Source: Candidatus Gaiellasilicea maunaloa
GTDB taxonomy: Bacteria; Actinomycetota; Thermoleophilia; Gaiellales; Gaiellaceae
Assembly (NCBI GenBank): GCA_024330215.1
Contig: JANDLU010000024.1
Location: forward strand, 1-41,468
Direction: 5' to 3'
DNA length: 41,468 nucleotides
Part shown: positions 7,331-19,241 of the stretch, piece after piece
How the letters are laid out: each line of letters opens with the position of its first letter
How positions within the stretch are numbered: the first letter of the stretch is position 1
Notes under the pieces: generated by a model
The model's input: only the letters and a program-made list of their open reading frames with translations
Database searches by the model: none
Told to the model about the DNA's origin: nothing
Position numbers and translations under genes: made by a program

Positions 7331-8209
7331 CTATTTTCTGAATTCGTTGCCAATTCGGACGACCGATTCTGGCGAGGATCCCAGAGCCATGCGGCGCGCG
7401 GCGAGTGGATGTGCGAGGTTGCGCGCCGCCGCCTCAGCCGCGAGCTCGACGCGGATCCGAGCAGGCGCCTCCGGCTCCGTAAAGAGGAGAGTTCCGAGCG
7501 CGACGGAGCTCGCGCCGGCCGCGATCAGCTCGAGCGCGTCGAGACCCGTGCGGACGCCTCCCATGCCGACGATCGGCAGCTCGACCGCGTTCGCGCAGGC
7601 GTAGACGGCGGCGAGCGCGACGGGCTTCAGCGCCGGGCCGGAATAGCCGCCCCCACCCGTGCCGAGCGTCGGTCGAAGGTTGCGATCGAGCGCCAGTCCG
7701 CGCAGCGTGTTCACGAGTGAGAGCCCGTCGGCGCCGGCGAACTCGACGGCGCGTGCGTGCTCGGCCATGTTCCACGTTGCGGGCGATAGCTTGGCGTAGA
7801 GCGGCAGATCGGTCGCTTCGCGGCAGGCGGCCACGATCTCGATGGCTCCTTCCGGCGCCTCGTCGACGTTCGGGCAGGAGAGGTTTAGCTCGATCGCCGC
7901 GATGCCGTCCTCCCCGTCGAGCGCGGCACACGTCTCGGCGTACTCGCCGACAGAGAAGCCTCCAACGGAAACCCAGATCGGCAGCTCGAGATCCCGCAGA
8001 CGCGGCAGCGTTTGCGCCAGGAAGCGCTCTCGCCCCGGGTTGGCAAGGCCGATCGAGTTGAGCATCCCCGCCCTGGTCTCCGCGATCCGTACGGGCGGGT
8101 TCCCCTCGCGCGGCTCCGGTGTGATCGTCTTCGTCACATAGCCATCGAGGCTTCGTGCAACCTCCGGCGCCGACAGGGCATCGAGGCAGCCGGACGCGTT
8201 CAACAACAT
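7331..8209 (-). CDS. pyrD: Dihydroorotate dehydrogenase, class 1B catalytic subunit
   Basis: This 292-aa FMN protein oxidises dihydroorotate to orotate. Typical elements are the N-terminal NASGC, TPEPREGNPPVRIAET, GMLNSIGLANPG, the catalytic cysteine motif ELNLSCPNV (Cys112, which marks the class 1 enzymes) and the flavin phosphate site IVGMGGVRTG. PyrK lies just upstream, confirming class 1B, which uses NAD+. An in-frame TGA a few codons upstream of the ATG rules out a longer start, so the protein lacks the usual dozen residues before the NASG motif. It is the last gene of the pyr operon, 40 nt after pyrK. Confidence 0.93.
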   Translation of the reverse strand: MLLNASGCLDALSAPEVARSLDGYVTKTITPEPREGNPPVRIAETRAGMLNSIGLANPGRERFLAQTLPRLRDLELPIWVSVGGFSVGEYAETCAALDGEDGIAAIELNLSCPNVDEAPEGAIEIVAACREATDLPLYAKLSPATWNMAEHARAVEFAGADGLSLVNTLRGLALDRNLRPTLGTGGGGYSGPALKPVALAAVYACANAVELPIVGMGGVRTGLDALELIAAGASSVALGTLLFTEPEAPARIRVELAAEAAARNLAHPLAARRMALGSSPESVVRIGNEFRK

Positions 8210-8249
8210 CGGCGGTCACCGGCTGGAACGCCTGTGCGCAAACCACCCG

Positions 8250-9015
8250 TCACGGGCGAACCGACCAAGCCGAATCACCAGCGCGGCCGGCGGGAGCCCT
8301 GGTGCGGCTGGCCGTTCCGGCACGGCGAAGGAGGGGGCTCGTGGGGGAACCATGGGTCCCGCCATGACGAAGGACGGGGCCGTCGACGCAGAGGCGCCGA
8401 AGCTCGCCGTCCAGCTCGACGACGCAGCCGTGGCAGGCGCCGTAGCCGCAGGCCATCGGCGACTCCCAGGCGAGCTGGGCGGTGGGCACGAGCACCCGCA
8501 GCGCCACCAGCATCGGCTCGGGGCCGCACGCGAGGACGTCGTGTCGCTCGTCGGGCAGCAGGGCCGTGACGAACGTCGGCTCGATGCAGACCTCGGCGTC
8601 CGGCAGGAGCGCGGCGGCCTCGGCATGCCACTCGCTGCGGAAGCCGAGGATCGCCGGCGGTCGTCCCTTCCCCGCTCTGGCCAGTCGTTTCGAGAGGAAC
8701 GGGAGCGGTGCGAGCCCGATCCCGCCGCCTACGAGCAACGGCCGCTCGACGGCGAGGTCGAAGCCGTGCCCGAGCGGGCCGAGCAGGTGCAACTCCTCGC
8801 CCTGCTCGAGCTCGCAGAGAGCGCTCGTGCCGGGGCCGATCGGGTCGATCAGAAATGCCAGCTCGGCGCGCGTCGCGAGGCAGAGGCTCATCGGCCGCGG
8901 GAGCACCCGGCCCGGTGCCTCGAGCATGAAGAACTGGCCCGGCTCGCCCGGCTCGCTGTCGCCGCGCTCGAGCCGGAGGAGCGTGTACGGCCCGATCGGC
9001 TCGGCGCCGGCGACC

Positions 9016-9038
<23 letters not shown>
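8250..9038 (-). CDS. pyrK: Dihydroorotate dehydrogenase electron transfer subunit
   Basis: This 262-aa subunit carries FAD and a 2Fe-2S cluster and passes electrons from PyrD to NAD+. The FAD domain shows RPMSLC and [19 protein letters not shown] is the nucleotide-binding glycine motif. The cluster ligands are Cys197, Cys202, Cys205 and Cys217 in CGYGACHGC and CVDG. After residue 223 a 39-residue Arg/Pro/Ser-rich tail follows that the family normally lacks. The ATG at 9038 gives a 23-nt overlap with carB. Confidence 0.92.
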
Positions 9039-12066
<3,028 letters not shown>

Positions 12067-12072
12067 CGCGGT

Positions 12073-12230
12073 GCGTCTCCTGATGACGTTGTCGCGTCGG
12101 TCGCGTCCGCAAAGCGAGCGAGACAAGGACGCAGGGAGCGCCCGTCCTGGTGGCACGGGCGCGACCGAGGCCGCCGGATCGCGACGTCTTTGCGGACACG
12201 AGCGTCCCGGAGGGCGTCGTCAGGAGGCGC
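12073..12230 (-). promoter_or_regulatory. Long stem-loop between carA and carB hiding the carB ribosome binding site
   Basis: The carA-carB spacer is 153 nt, unusually long in an operon where other genes overlap. Its two ends pair: 12215-12230 with 12073-12088 (14 of 16 positions), then 12188-12197 with 12105-12114 (10 of 10). A further 8-bp hairpin (12138-12145 with 12155-12162) lies in the loop. The outer arm on the carB side contains AGGAG (12081-12077), the carB Shine-Dalgarno, while the carA side includes the carA stop codon. Translation of the end of carA could open the stem and release carB. Confidence 0.65.
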
Positions 12231-13278
12231 ACTTGACCTCGTCGAGCCAGCGCTCCAGGATCGGCCAGCCGTCGTGCGGGCCTGGTCCGGCCTCCGGGTG
12301 GAACTGGGCCGAGCGCGCCCGCAGCTCGGGGAAGTCGAAGCCCTCGACGGTTCCGTCGTAGAGCGAGACGTGCGTCGCCTCCCGCGCATCGGTCGGGGCG
12401 ACCGCGAAGCCGTGGTTCTGGCTCGTCACGAGCACACGGCCGGTCGTCCGCTCGAGCACCGGGTGGTTGGCGCCGCGATGGCCGAAGGGAAGCTTGAAGG
12501 TGTCGTGCCCGGTCGCGAGCCCGAGGAGCTGGTGACCGAGGCAGATCCCGAGGATCGGCACTCGCCCGAGCAGCTCCTCGACCGTGCGCACCTCCTCGCG
12601 CAGCGGCTCCGGGTCGCCCGGGCCGTTCGAGAGCACGACGGCATCGTGCTCCGCGAGCTCGTCCGCGCCTGTTGTGTAGGGGTACACCTCCACACGTGCC
12701 CCGGCGGCCGCCAATCGGCGCAGAATCGAGCGCTTGCAGCCGTAGTCCACAACCGCCACCGTCACTCTGGCTTCGCCAGAGTGGTTGGAGAAGAGATACT
12801 GCTCCTTGGTCGAGACTTGGGCGACCAGCGAGCGGCCGTCCATTCTCGGCTGCGCGTGCACGGCGGCCAACGCCTCCTCCTCACCGAGGTCCCCGGCAAC
12901 GGCTACCGCTCGCATGGCGCCGGCGTCGCGAAGCCGCAGCACGAGCGAGCGCGTGTCGATGCCCGTGATCCCGACGATCCCGCGCTCGGCGAGCCAAGCC
13001 GTCCATTCCGGCCCGCGAGCCTCGCGCATCAGAACCGCCTTCGCGTGGGCGCCGGCCGACTCGGAGCGCGACGCGGAAACCCCGTAGTTGCCGATCATCG
13101 GCGCCGTGAAGCAGACGAGCTGCTCGGCGTAGCTCGGATCCGTGACCGTCTCCTGGTACCCGGTCATCGCGGTCGTGAAGACCGCCTCGCCGAACGCGAT
13201 TCCCTCGGCACCGACCGCCTCGCCGCGGAAAACGGTGCCGTCCTCGAGAGCCAAGTAACAGTCTGCTACTTCGCTCAT
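12220..13278 (-). CDS. carA: Carbamoyl-phosphate synthase small subunit (glutaminase)
   Basis: This 352-aa subunit hydrolyses glutamine and feeds ammonia to CarB. The N-terminal domain has FGEAVFTTAMTGYQETVTDP, and the class I amidotransferase domain has the nucleophile Cys246 in GICLGHQ and the pair His327/Glu329 in FHPE. The ATG at 13278 overlaps the pyrC stop (ATGA); in-frame starts further upstream would run through pyrC. Length is a little below the E. coli protein (382) but all domains are present. The last codons pair with the carB ribosome binding site region. Confidence 0.96.
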   Translation of the reverse strand: MSEVADCYLALEDGTVFRGEAVGAEGIAFGEAVFTTAMTGYQETVTDPSYAEQLVCFTAPMIGNYGVSASRSESAGAHAKAVLMREARGPEWTAWLAERGIVGITGIDTRSLVLRLRDAGAMRAVAVAGDLGEEEALAAVHAQPRMDGRSLVAQVSTKEQYLFSNHSGEARVTVAVVDYGCKRSILRRLAAAGARVEVYPYTTGADELAEHDAVVLSNGPGDPEPLREEVRTVEELLGRVPILGICLGHQLLGLATGHDTFKLPFGHRGANHPVLERTTGRVLVTSQNHGFAVAPTDAREATHVSLYDGTVEGFDFPELRARSAQFHPEAGPGPHDGWPILERWLDEVKCAS

Positions 13279-14528
13279 CCGAACACGACCCGGCCGTCGG
13301 CGACCGTCTTCACGACCCGGCCGCGGAGCTTCTGCCCGAGCAGCCACGAGTTGGCCGAGCGCGAGCGGAACCCCCCCTCGGTCACCGTCCATTCCGTCTC
13401 GAGGTCGAGCAGGACGAGGTTGGCGCGCACACCGACCTCGAGCTGCGGCTCCGGGAGCCCGAACGCGCGGGCGGGGCCTGCGGACATCCGCCCGAGCAGG
13501 GTCTCGAGCGAGATCAGGCCCGGCGCGACGAGATGCGTGTGCAGGGCCGCGAAGGCGGTCTCGAGTCCTGTGACGCCGAAAGGGGCCGCCTCGAAGGGGA
13601 CGTCTTTCTCCTCCCGCGAATGGGGGGCGTGGTCGGTGGCGATGCAGGAGATCGTCCCGTCGCGCAGCGCGCCGACGAGCGCCTCCCGGTCGGATGCGCT
13701 CCCGAGCGGCGGGTTCATCTTCGTGTTCGGGTCGAGCGAGCGCACGGCCTCGTCGGTGAGCACGAGATGGTGCGGCGTCACCTCGGCGGTGGCCTCGACG
13801 CCCGCGGCCTGGGCGCGCCGGAGCGCGGTGACCGATCCGCGCGCGGAGAGGTGCATCAGGTGGAGCGGCCGCGCTTCGTGAGCGGCCACGGCGAGATCCC
13901 GCTCGACCATGATGCTCTCGGCGAGCGACGGCCAGCCGCCGATCCCGAGCTCGGCCGAGACGACCCCCTCGTGCATGTGCCCGGCGCGCGAGAGCGAGGG
14001 CTCCTCGCAATGAAGCGCGAGCGGACGGGCCGTGACCTCTGCGTACTGGAGCGCCCGCCGCAGGAGCGCGGCCGAGGCGACCGGCCGGCCGTCGTCCGTG
14101 AAGGCTGCTGCGCCGGCGTCGCCGAGCTCACCAAGCTCGGCCAGGTCCTCACCCGCCATGCCCTTCGAGATCGCCGCCATGAAGCCAACCGGGATCACCG
14201 CCTCGCGGCGCGCCGTCGCCCGCAGCGAGTGGAGCACGGTGGCCGAGTCGACGACCGGGTCGGTGTTCGGCATCGCCAGGATCGCGCAGTAGCCGCCGGC
14301 CGCGGCGGCGGCGGTGCCGCTCGCGATCGTCTCCTCGTCCTCGCGCCCCGGCGTCCGGAGATGGACGTGCGGATCGACGAAGGCGGGCGCGAGCACAGCG
14401 CAGCTCGAGCCGTTCGGCTCGATCTGCGTTATGACCCCTTCGCTGACGGTCACCGTGACGCAACGATCGCCGACGAGACGCCCCTCCAGCGTGAGCGAGT
14501 CGGCGTAGCCGTTTCGGCAGACGAGCAT
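13275..14528 (-). CDS. pyrC: Dihydroorotase (class I)
   Basis: This 417-aa zinc enzyme cyclises carbamoyl aspartate to dihydroorotate. Metal ligands are visible: His54 and His56 in DPHVHLR, aspartates at 145-146 in FTDDG, His173 in LHCEE, His226 in LMHLS and Asp299 in TDHAPH. The aspartate replaces the carboxylated lysine of class II, as is usual for Gram-positive and actinobacterial dihydroorotases. The end has the usual RSANSWLLGQKLRG. The ATG shares one base with the pyrB stop (TAATG), and the gene overlaps carA by 4 nt. Confidence 0.96.
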   Translation of the reverse strand: MLVCRNGYADSLTLEGRLVGDRCVTVTVSEGVITQIEPNGSSCAVLAPAFVDPHVHLRTPGREDEETIASGTAAAAAGGYCAILAMPNTDPVVDSATVLHSLRATARREAVIPVGFMAAISKGMAGEDLAELGELGDAGAAAFTDDGRPVASAALLRRALQYAEVTARPLALHCEEPSLSRAGHMHEGVVSAELGIGGWPSLAESIMVERDLAVAAHEARPLHLMHLSARGSVTALRRAQAAGVEATAEVTPHHLVLTDEAVRSLDPNTKMNPPLGSASDREALVGALRDGTISCIATDHAPHSREEKDVPFEAAPFGVTGLETAFAALHTHLVAPGLISLETLLGRMSAGPARAFGLPEPQLEVGVRANLVLLDLETEWTVTEGGFRSRSANSWLLGQKLRGRVVKTVADGRVVFG

Positions 14529-15487
14529 TACGCCACCGCCGCGATCTCGCCGGCCGGGACGCCCTGGGCGAGCAGGTCGTGGAGCACGGCCATGCGGACG
14601 ACGAGCCCGGAGCGGACCTGCTCGACGACGAGCGAGTCGGACGAGTCGGCGACCCGCGCGTCCAGCTCGACGCCGCGATTGATCGGGCCGGGGTGCATCA
14701 CCTTCTGCCCGGGCCGCAGCCGCTCCGGCGTGATCCCCCAGCGCGCGGTGTACTCGCGCAGGCTCGGCACGTAGTTGGCTCCTGCGAGCATCCGCTCCTT
14801 CTGCATCCGTAGGACGTAGACGATGTCGGCCGGCTCGATCGCCGAGATCTCCGTCGATCGCTCGCAGCCCGGCGACTCGAGCCCGCGAGGGACGAGCGCG
14901 GGTGGGCCGACGAGGGTCACCCGGGCGCCGACGAGCCCGAGCGCCTGGACGAGGGAGCGCGCGACCCGCGAGTGGAGGACGTCGCCGACGATCGCCACGT
15001 GCAACCCCTCGAACCGGCCGAACACCGTCTGACCAAATGTCGTCTGAATCGTGTAGAGGTCGAGCAGGGCCTGGGTCGGATGCTGGTGCGCTCCGTCGCC
15101 GGCGTTGACGACGGTGGCTCCACCGTAGGCGGCGGCGAGCCGCGCAGCGCCGACCTGCGGGTGCCGGACGACGATCGCGGCGGGCTCGTAGGCGGCGAGC
15201 GTCAGCACCGTGTCCTTCAGCGACTCCCCCTTGTCCACCGACGAGCCGGCGGATCGGATCGCCATCGTGTCGGCGGAGAGCCTCCTGGCGGCAAGCTCGA
15301 AGCCGGACGACGTACGGGTCGAGGACTCGTAGAAGAGCGTGATCACGAGCCGGCCGGCGAGCGTCGGCAGCTTTGCCGGTCGATTCTCGGGGGGGACGCC
15401 GTCGAGCGCCCGCGCCGTCTCCAGGATCCGCTCCACGCCGGCCCGGTCGAGGTCTGCGATCGAGAGCAGATGGCGCGGATCACGCAC
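14528..15487 (-). CDS. pyrB: Aspartate carbamoyltransferase catalytic subunit
   Basis: This 319-aa enzyme condenses carbamoyl phosphate and aspartate. Carbamoyl-phosphate binding is shown by YESSTRTSSGFELAA (residues 53-67), the second site by NAGDGAHQHPTQALLDL, and aspartate binding by HPGPINRGVE. The start is GTG at 15487, with GGAGG 6 nt upstream, overlapping the pyrR stop by 8 nt; longer readings lie inside pyrR. No pyrI regulatory subunit is present, so control is probably through PyrR. Confidence 0.96.
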   Translation of the reverse strand: MRDPRHLLSIADLDRAGVERILETARALDGVPPENRPAKLPTLAGRLVITLFYESSTRTSSGFELAARRLSADTMAIRSAGSSVDKGESLKDTVLTLAAYEPAAIVVRHPQVGAARLAAAYGGATVVNAGDGAHQHPTQALLDLYTIQTTFGQTVFGRFEGLHVAIVGDVLHSRVARSLVQALGLVGARVTLVGPPALVPRGLESPGCERSTEISAIEPADIVYVLRMQKERMLAGANYVPSLREYTARWGITPERLRPGQKVMHPGPINRGVELDARVADSSDSLVVEQVRSGLVVRMAVLHDLLAQGVPAGEIAAVA

Positions 15488-16088
15488 GGCTGGCCTCCTC
15501 CGCGACGTTGACGAGGAGGATCCGGTCGACGCCGTCCGTCTCCGTGAGCTGCACCTGGATCCGCTCGCTGCGTGCGGTCGGCAGGTTCTTGCCCACGTAG
15601 TCCGGCCTGATCGGCAGCTCGCGGTGGCCGCGGTCGACGAGGACGGCGAGCTGGACGCGTGCGGGCCGACCGTGGGCGAAGAGCGTCTCGATCGCCGCCC
15701 GGATCGTCCGCCCCGTGTAGAGCACGTCGTCGACGAGGACGCAGGTGGCGCCGGCGAGCGGGAACTCGAGGTCGGTTGCGTGCACGACCGGCTGGCCGGT
15801 TCCGCCGTTTGGCCCGCTGCCCGACCGATCGTCCCGGTGAAAGGTGATGTCGACCGCGCCAAGCGCCACCTCCGCCCCGCTCTGCTCCTCGATCAGCTCC
15901 GCCAGCCGCTCCGCAATCGGGACGCCCCGAGTGTGGATCCCGACGAGGGCCAGCGACTCGAGGTCGTCGTTCCGCTCGATGAGCTCGTGCGCGATCCGGG
16001 AGAGCGTGCGCGCCAGCGCCTCCCGATCCAACAGCGTCTTCTCGGACACCGACGTGCCGACCGGCCGGCTCGGGACGTGTGTGCTCAT
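15480..16088 (-). CDS. pyrR: PyrR regulator / uracil phosphoribosyltransferase
   Basis: This 202-aa protein has the PRPP loop CVLVDDVLYTGRT at about residues 117-129 and the PyrR-typical VDITFHRDD, VGIHTRGVPIA and RPDYVGKNLPT. PyrR binds UMP and then pyr mRNA, reducing expression when pyrimidines are plentiful, and often retains weak UPRTase activity. The ATG at 16088 is chosen because AGGAG lies 5 nt upstream; a GTG at 16094 would fall on the Shine-Dalgarno itself. A loop of 10 extra residues (RSGSGPNGGT) follows FHRDD. It leads the operon and overlaps pyrB by 8 nt. Confidence 0.96.
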   Translation of the reverse strand: MSTHVPSRPVGTSVSEKTLLDREALARTLSRIAHELIERNDDLESLALVGIHTRGVPIAERLAELIEEQSGAEVALGAVDITFHRDDRSGSGPNGGTGQPVVHATDLEFPLAGATCVLVDDVLYTGRTIRAAIETLFAHGRPARVQLAVLVDRGHRELPIRPDYVGKNLPTARSERIQVQLTETDGVDRILLVNVAEEASRA

Positions 16089-16093
16089 CTCCA

Positions 16094-16120
16094 CTCCTTT
16101 CCGGCCTCGCGGGACCGGCT
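16094..16120 (-). promoter_or_regulatory. PyrR-binding RNA loop abutting the pyrR Shine-Dalgarno
   Basis: The pyrR leader reads AAGCCGGUCCCGCGAGGCCG immediately before AAAGGAG. UCCCGCGAGG fits the core of the PyrR recognition consensus ARUCCNGNGAGGYU at every defined position, and it is presented by a short CCGG/CCGG stem as in known PyrR sites. No antiterminator/terminator pair follows; instead the Shine-Dalgarno (16099-16094) is directly adjacent. This is the arrangement described for mycobacterial PyrR, which represses translation. Its presence implies uridine nucleotide feedback on the whole operon. Confidence 0.8.
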
Positions 16121-16206
16121 TAAAGGGTCGGCGGGCAGCATAGCCCTACGGGCGGACGCCCGTCCCACCGACGCACGGCGACGCGTCTTTGCGATCATCG
16201 CCCGGA

Positions 16207-18189
16207 ATGAAGTGGCTCGAACGCGTCCCCGCGTGGGCCGTCCTCACCGGCTTGGTCGCCGCTTCCACCGCGCTGCGGTCGCTCGCGGCCCGGGGGGTCG
16301 ACTCGCCCTGGATCGCCCCCGACGAGATCGTCTACGCACTGCTCGGCCGCTCGCTCTGGGAGAGTGGGGAGCTCTCGATCCTCGGCGCCGACACCGGCTT
16401 CTACAGCCTCCTCTACCCCGCGCTCGTCGGTGGGCCCCTCAGCGTCGCGGACGCCGAGACGGGTCACGCCATCCTCCACATGCTGCAGGCGTTGGTCGTC
16501 TCGTGCACCGCGATTCCCGTCTATCTCTGGGGCCGCCGGTTGATGCGCGCGCCATACGCGCTCGCAGCTGCGACCCTGACGCTCGCCCTGCCTGCACTCG
16601 GCTATTCGGCGCTCGTGATGAGCGAGACGCTCTTCCTTCCCGTCGCGATGCTCGCGCTCTGGTCGCTCGCGCGAACACTCGAGCGCCCCACCGCCGGACG
16701 CCAGGCCGTGCTCGCCCTGGCCGTGACTGCGGCGGTGGTCACGCGACTCCAGGCGCTCGTCTTCGTCCCGGTCTTCGTCACCGCCGTACTCGTCCAGGCG
16801 GCGCTCGATCGCGACCGCTTCGTGCTGCGCCGGTTCGCGCCCGCACTCGGAGTCGTCGCCGTCGCGACGGCCGTGCTCGCGGTGCTCGCGGGCTCGGGCT
16901 CGCTCGGAGCGTATGCCGCGGCCGGCGAGGGCTCGTACGACCTCGGCGCCGCCGCCCGCTTCGTCGGCTATCACGCGGCCGGCGTGATCCTGATCTCGGG
17001 AATCGTGCCGGCGCTCGCGCTGCTCTTACTCTGGCTCACCACCGTCCCGGCGCCGGAGACGCCGCGGGCGCTGCGGGCGTTCCTCGCCGTCACGCTCGCG
17101 TACATCCCCTGGCTCGTGCTCGAGGTGGGCGTCTTTGCCTCGCGCGAGATCGGACATCTGGCCGGTCGCGATCTCGCGACGGCGGCCCCGCTGACGCTGC
17201 TCGGCTTCGCGGTCTGGCTCGACCGGGGGGCGCCGCGACCGCAGCCCCTGACCTCGTTCGTCGCGCTCGCGGCGGCGGCAGGCTTGCTGGTGCTCCCGAT
17301 CCGCCGCCTGGCCGAGATCGACACGATTCACGATACGCTCGAGTTGATCCCGCTCTCCGAGCTCGCCGCCGGCAGCAGGGAGCTCGCTTTCGCGCTGGCC
17401 GTCGCGACGGCGATCGCGCTACTCGTCCTCCTGCCTCGACGCTTCGCCGGTCTGCTTCCACCGGTCGTCCTCGTGGCGCTGGCGTTCACCTCGGTCGTCG
17501 CTGCACGCGAGGCGGAGCGTCAGTCGGGCTTGCGGGAGACCGCGCTCCTCGGCGGGTCGCCGAGCTGGGTGGACGACGCCGGCGTGGATGGAGTGGCGTA
17601 TCTGTACGCGGGCGAGCCGCGCTGGACGGTCGTCTGGCAGCACCTCTACTGGAATCGCTCGATCGACGAGGTCTGGACGCTGGCGGGCAGCACGGTGCCG
17701 GGTCCGCTGCCACAGCAGCCGATCTTCCCTCGCTCGAACGGTCGGATCGCCTCGGCCGAAGGCCCCCTCGATGCGCCGGCCGTGATCGCGCCGACGAACG
17801 TGACGCTCGTCGGCGAGCGGATCGCCGAGATCCGACAGCAGGGTTTGCTCGCCGCCGGCCTCGTGCTCTGGCGGCCCGAGCCCCCGACGCGGGCTGCGAC
17901 CGTCACCACCGGCGTGCTCGCGAATGGGGACATCGTCGACCCCGCGACCATGACGGTGTTCGCCTGCACGGAAGGACGGTTGGAGGCCACGCTCCTCGGC
18001 AAAGCCGGCAATCCGGTCTCACTCCGCCTCGACGGGATCACCCGGCGGGTCGTCGAGGTACCCGGCGGCACCGTCTGGCGCGGCGTCCTCGAGACGAAGC
18101 CCTATGCGACCGAGGACGGGATCTGCGAGTTCGGGATCGCGAGCGAGGGTCTGCTGGGCTCGACCCGACTCGAGTTCGTACGTCGCTAG
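16207..18189 (+). CDS. Membrane glycosyltransferase, GT-C type
   Basis: This 660-aa integral membrane protein has about ten hydrophobic segments in the first 440 residues and a long polar C-terminal part, probably extracytoplasmic. Early in the protein, IAPDEIVYALLGRSLWESG (Asp39-Glu40) resembles the acidic motif in the first external loop of GT-C glycosyltransferases that use lipid-linked sugars (PMT/ArnT-like). Acceptor and donor are unknown. ATG at 16207 is preferred over the TTG at 16189. It diverges from pyrR across 118 nt and ends in a CTAG shared with rnz on the other strand. Confidence 0.72.
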   Translation: MKWLERVPAWAVLTGLVAASTALRSLAARGVDSPWIAPDEIVYALLGRSLWESGELSILGADTGFYSLLYPALVGGPLSVADAETGHAILHMLQALVVSCTAIPVYLWGRRLMRAPYALAAATLTLALPALGYSALVMSETLFLPVAMLALWSLARTLERPTAGRQAVLALAVTAAVVTRLQALVFVPVFVTAVLVQAALDRDRFVLRRFAPALGVVAVATAVLAVLAGSGSLGAYAAAGEGSYDLGAAARFVGYHAAGVILISGIVPALALLLLWLTTVPAPETPRALRAFLAVTLAYIPWLVLEVGVFASREIGHLAGRDLATAAPLTLLGFAVWLDRGAPRPQPLTSFVALAAAAGLLVLPIRRLAEIDTIHDTLELIPLSELAAGSRELAFALAVATAIALLVLLPRRFAGLLPPVVLVALAFTSVVAAREAERQSGLRETALLGGSPSWVDDAGVDGVAYLYAGEPRWTVVWQHLYWNRSIDEVWTLAGSTVPGPLPQQPIFPRSNGRIASAEGPLDAPAVIAPTNVTLVGERIAEIRQQGLLAAGLVLWRPEPPTRAATVTTGVLANGDIVDPATMTVFACTEGRLEATLLGKAGNPVSLRLDGITRRVVEVPGGTVWRGVLETKPYATEDGICEFGIASEGLLGSTRLEFVRR

Positions 18190-19163
18190 CTCGTGGGAGC
18201 CGAGGCGTGTCGCGGCAAACGGGCGCCGCTCTTGACGAGCTCCGGACGCCCCCGCTCGGGAAACGGGATCTCGATCACGTCGAAGTCGCGCGGGACAACC
18301 GTCTCGGGAAAGATCTCGCGCGCCTCGCGCTCGATGTCGCCGGCGGAGTAGCGACTCGAGAGATGGGTGAGCGCGAGCAACCTGACGCCGGAGTCGAGTG
18401 CGATCCGCGCCGCCTCTGCTGCCGTCGAGTGGTCCGTCTCGCGGGCGCGCTCGGCCTCGTCCTCGCAGAAGGTGGCCTCGTGGACGAGCACGTCCGCGCC
18501 TGCGGCCGCGTTTGCGACGCTCCGCGCCGGAGCCGTATCGCCGCTGAGGACGAGTGTGCGCCCGGCGCGGGCGGGGCCGAGCACCTGCTCGGCCGCCACC
18601 ATCCTTCCGTCGGCGAGCGTTACGGGCTCGCCTCGCTGCAGCGCACCTCGCTCCGGTCCGGGCGGGACGCCGAGGTCGTCGGCCGTTGCGACGTCGAAGC
18701 GGCCGGGCCGCTCGTCTTCGACGAGGGCGTAGCCGAGCGCCGAGTACCCGTGGCGCGCGGCGAACGGCTCGAGTCGGTATCCGCTCCGCTCGAGCACGTC
18801 TCCCGGCTCGAGCTCGACGAGCTCGTAGGGATAGGTCAGCCTGCCGAAGATCCGCCGCAGCGAGCGCATCAGCTCTTCGAGGCCGCGTGGGCCGTAGATC
18901 GTCAGCGGCAACTCGCGTCCGCGCAGGGCGAACGTCTTCAGCATCCCGGGCAGGCCGAGGAAATGATCCGCGTGGAAGTGGGTGAGGAAGACCTCGCGCA
19001 GCTCGATGAGGCCGACGTCCGAGCGCAGGAGCTGGCGCTGCGTCCCCTCCGCGCAGTCGAACAGGAGCCGCTCGCCACCGCGCCGGACGAGCGTCGCCGT
19101 GGGCGCGCGCTGGGCGGTGGGCATCGAGCCGGACGTCCCGACGAAGACGACGTCGAGGTCCAT
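18186..19163 (-). CDS. rnz: Ribonuclease Z (tRNA 3' endonuclease)
   Basis: This 325-aa metallo-beta-lactamase fold nuclease matches tRNase Z, which removes 3' trailers from tRNA precursors. It has GTSGSMPT near the N-terminus, DCAEGTQRQL, the metal motif HFHADH (His62, His64, Asp66, His67), SGDTAPA and later LTHLSSRY. Length is typical of the short form. It lies 78 nt downstream of the LysM gene, codirectional. Its TAG stop overlaps the TAG of the facing glycosyltransferase gene. Confidence 0.94.
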   Translation of the reverse strand: MDLDVVFVGTSGSMPTAQRAPTATLVRRGGERLLFDCAEGTQRQLLRSDVGLIELREVFLTHFHADHFLGLPGMLKTFALRGRELPLTIYGPRGLEELMRSLRRIFGRLTYPYELVELEPGDVLERSGYRLEPFAARHGYSALGYALVEDERPGRFDVATADDLGVPPGPERGALQRGEPVTLADGRMVAAEQVLGPARAGRTLVLSGDTAPARSVANAAAGADVLVHEATFCEDEAERARETDHSTAAEAARIALDSGVRLLALTHLSSRYSAGDIEREAREIFPETVVPRDFDVIEIPFPERGRPELVKSGARLPRHASAPTS

Positions 19164-19241
19164 GGCCGAAGTCTAGGCGGCCCCCGCTTGACGAGCGGGC
19201 CCGGAGCGAAGCGACCCTGCTGGGATCCTCGCGCAAGCGAA

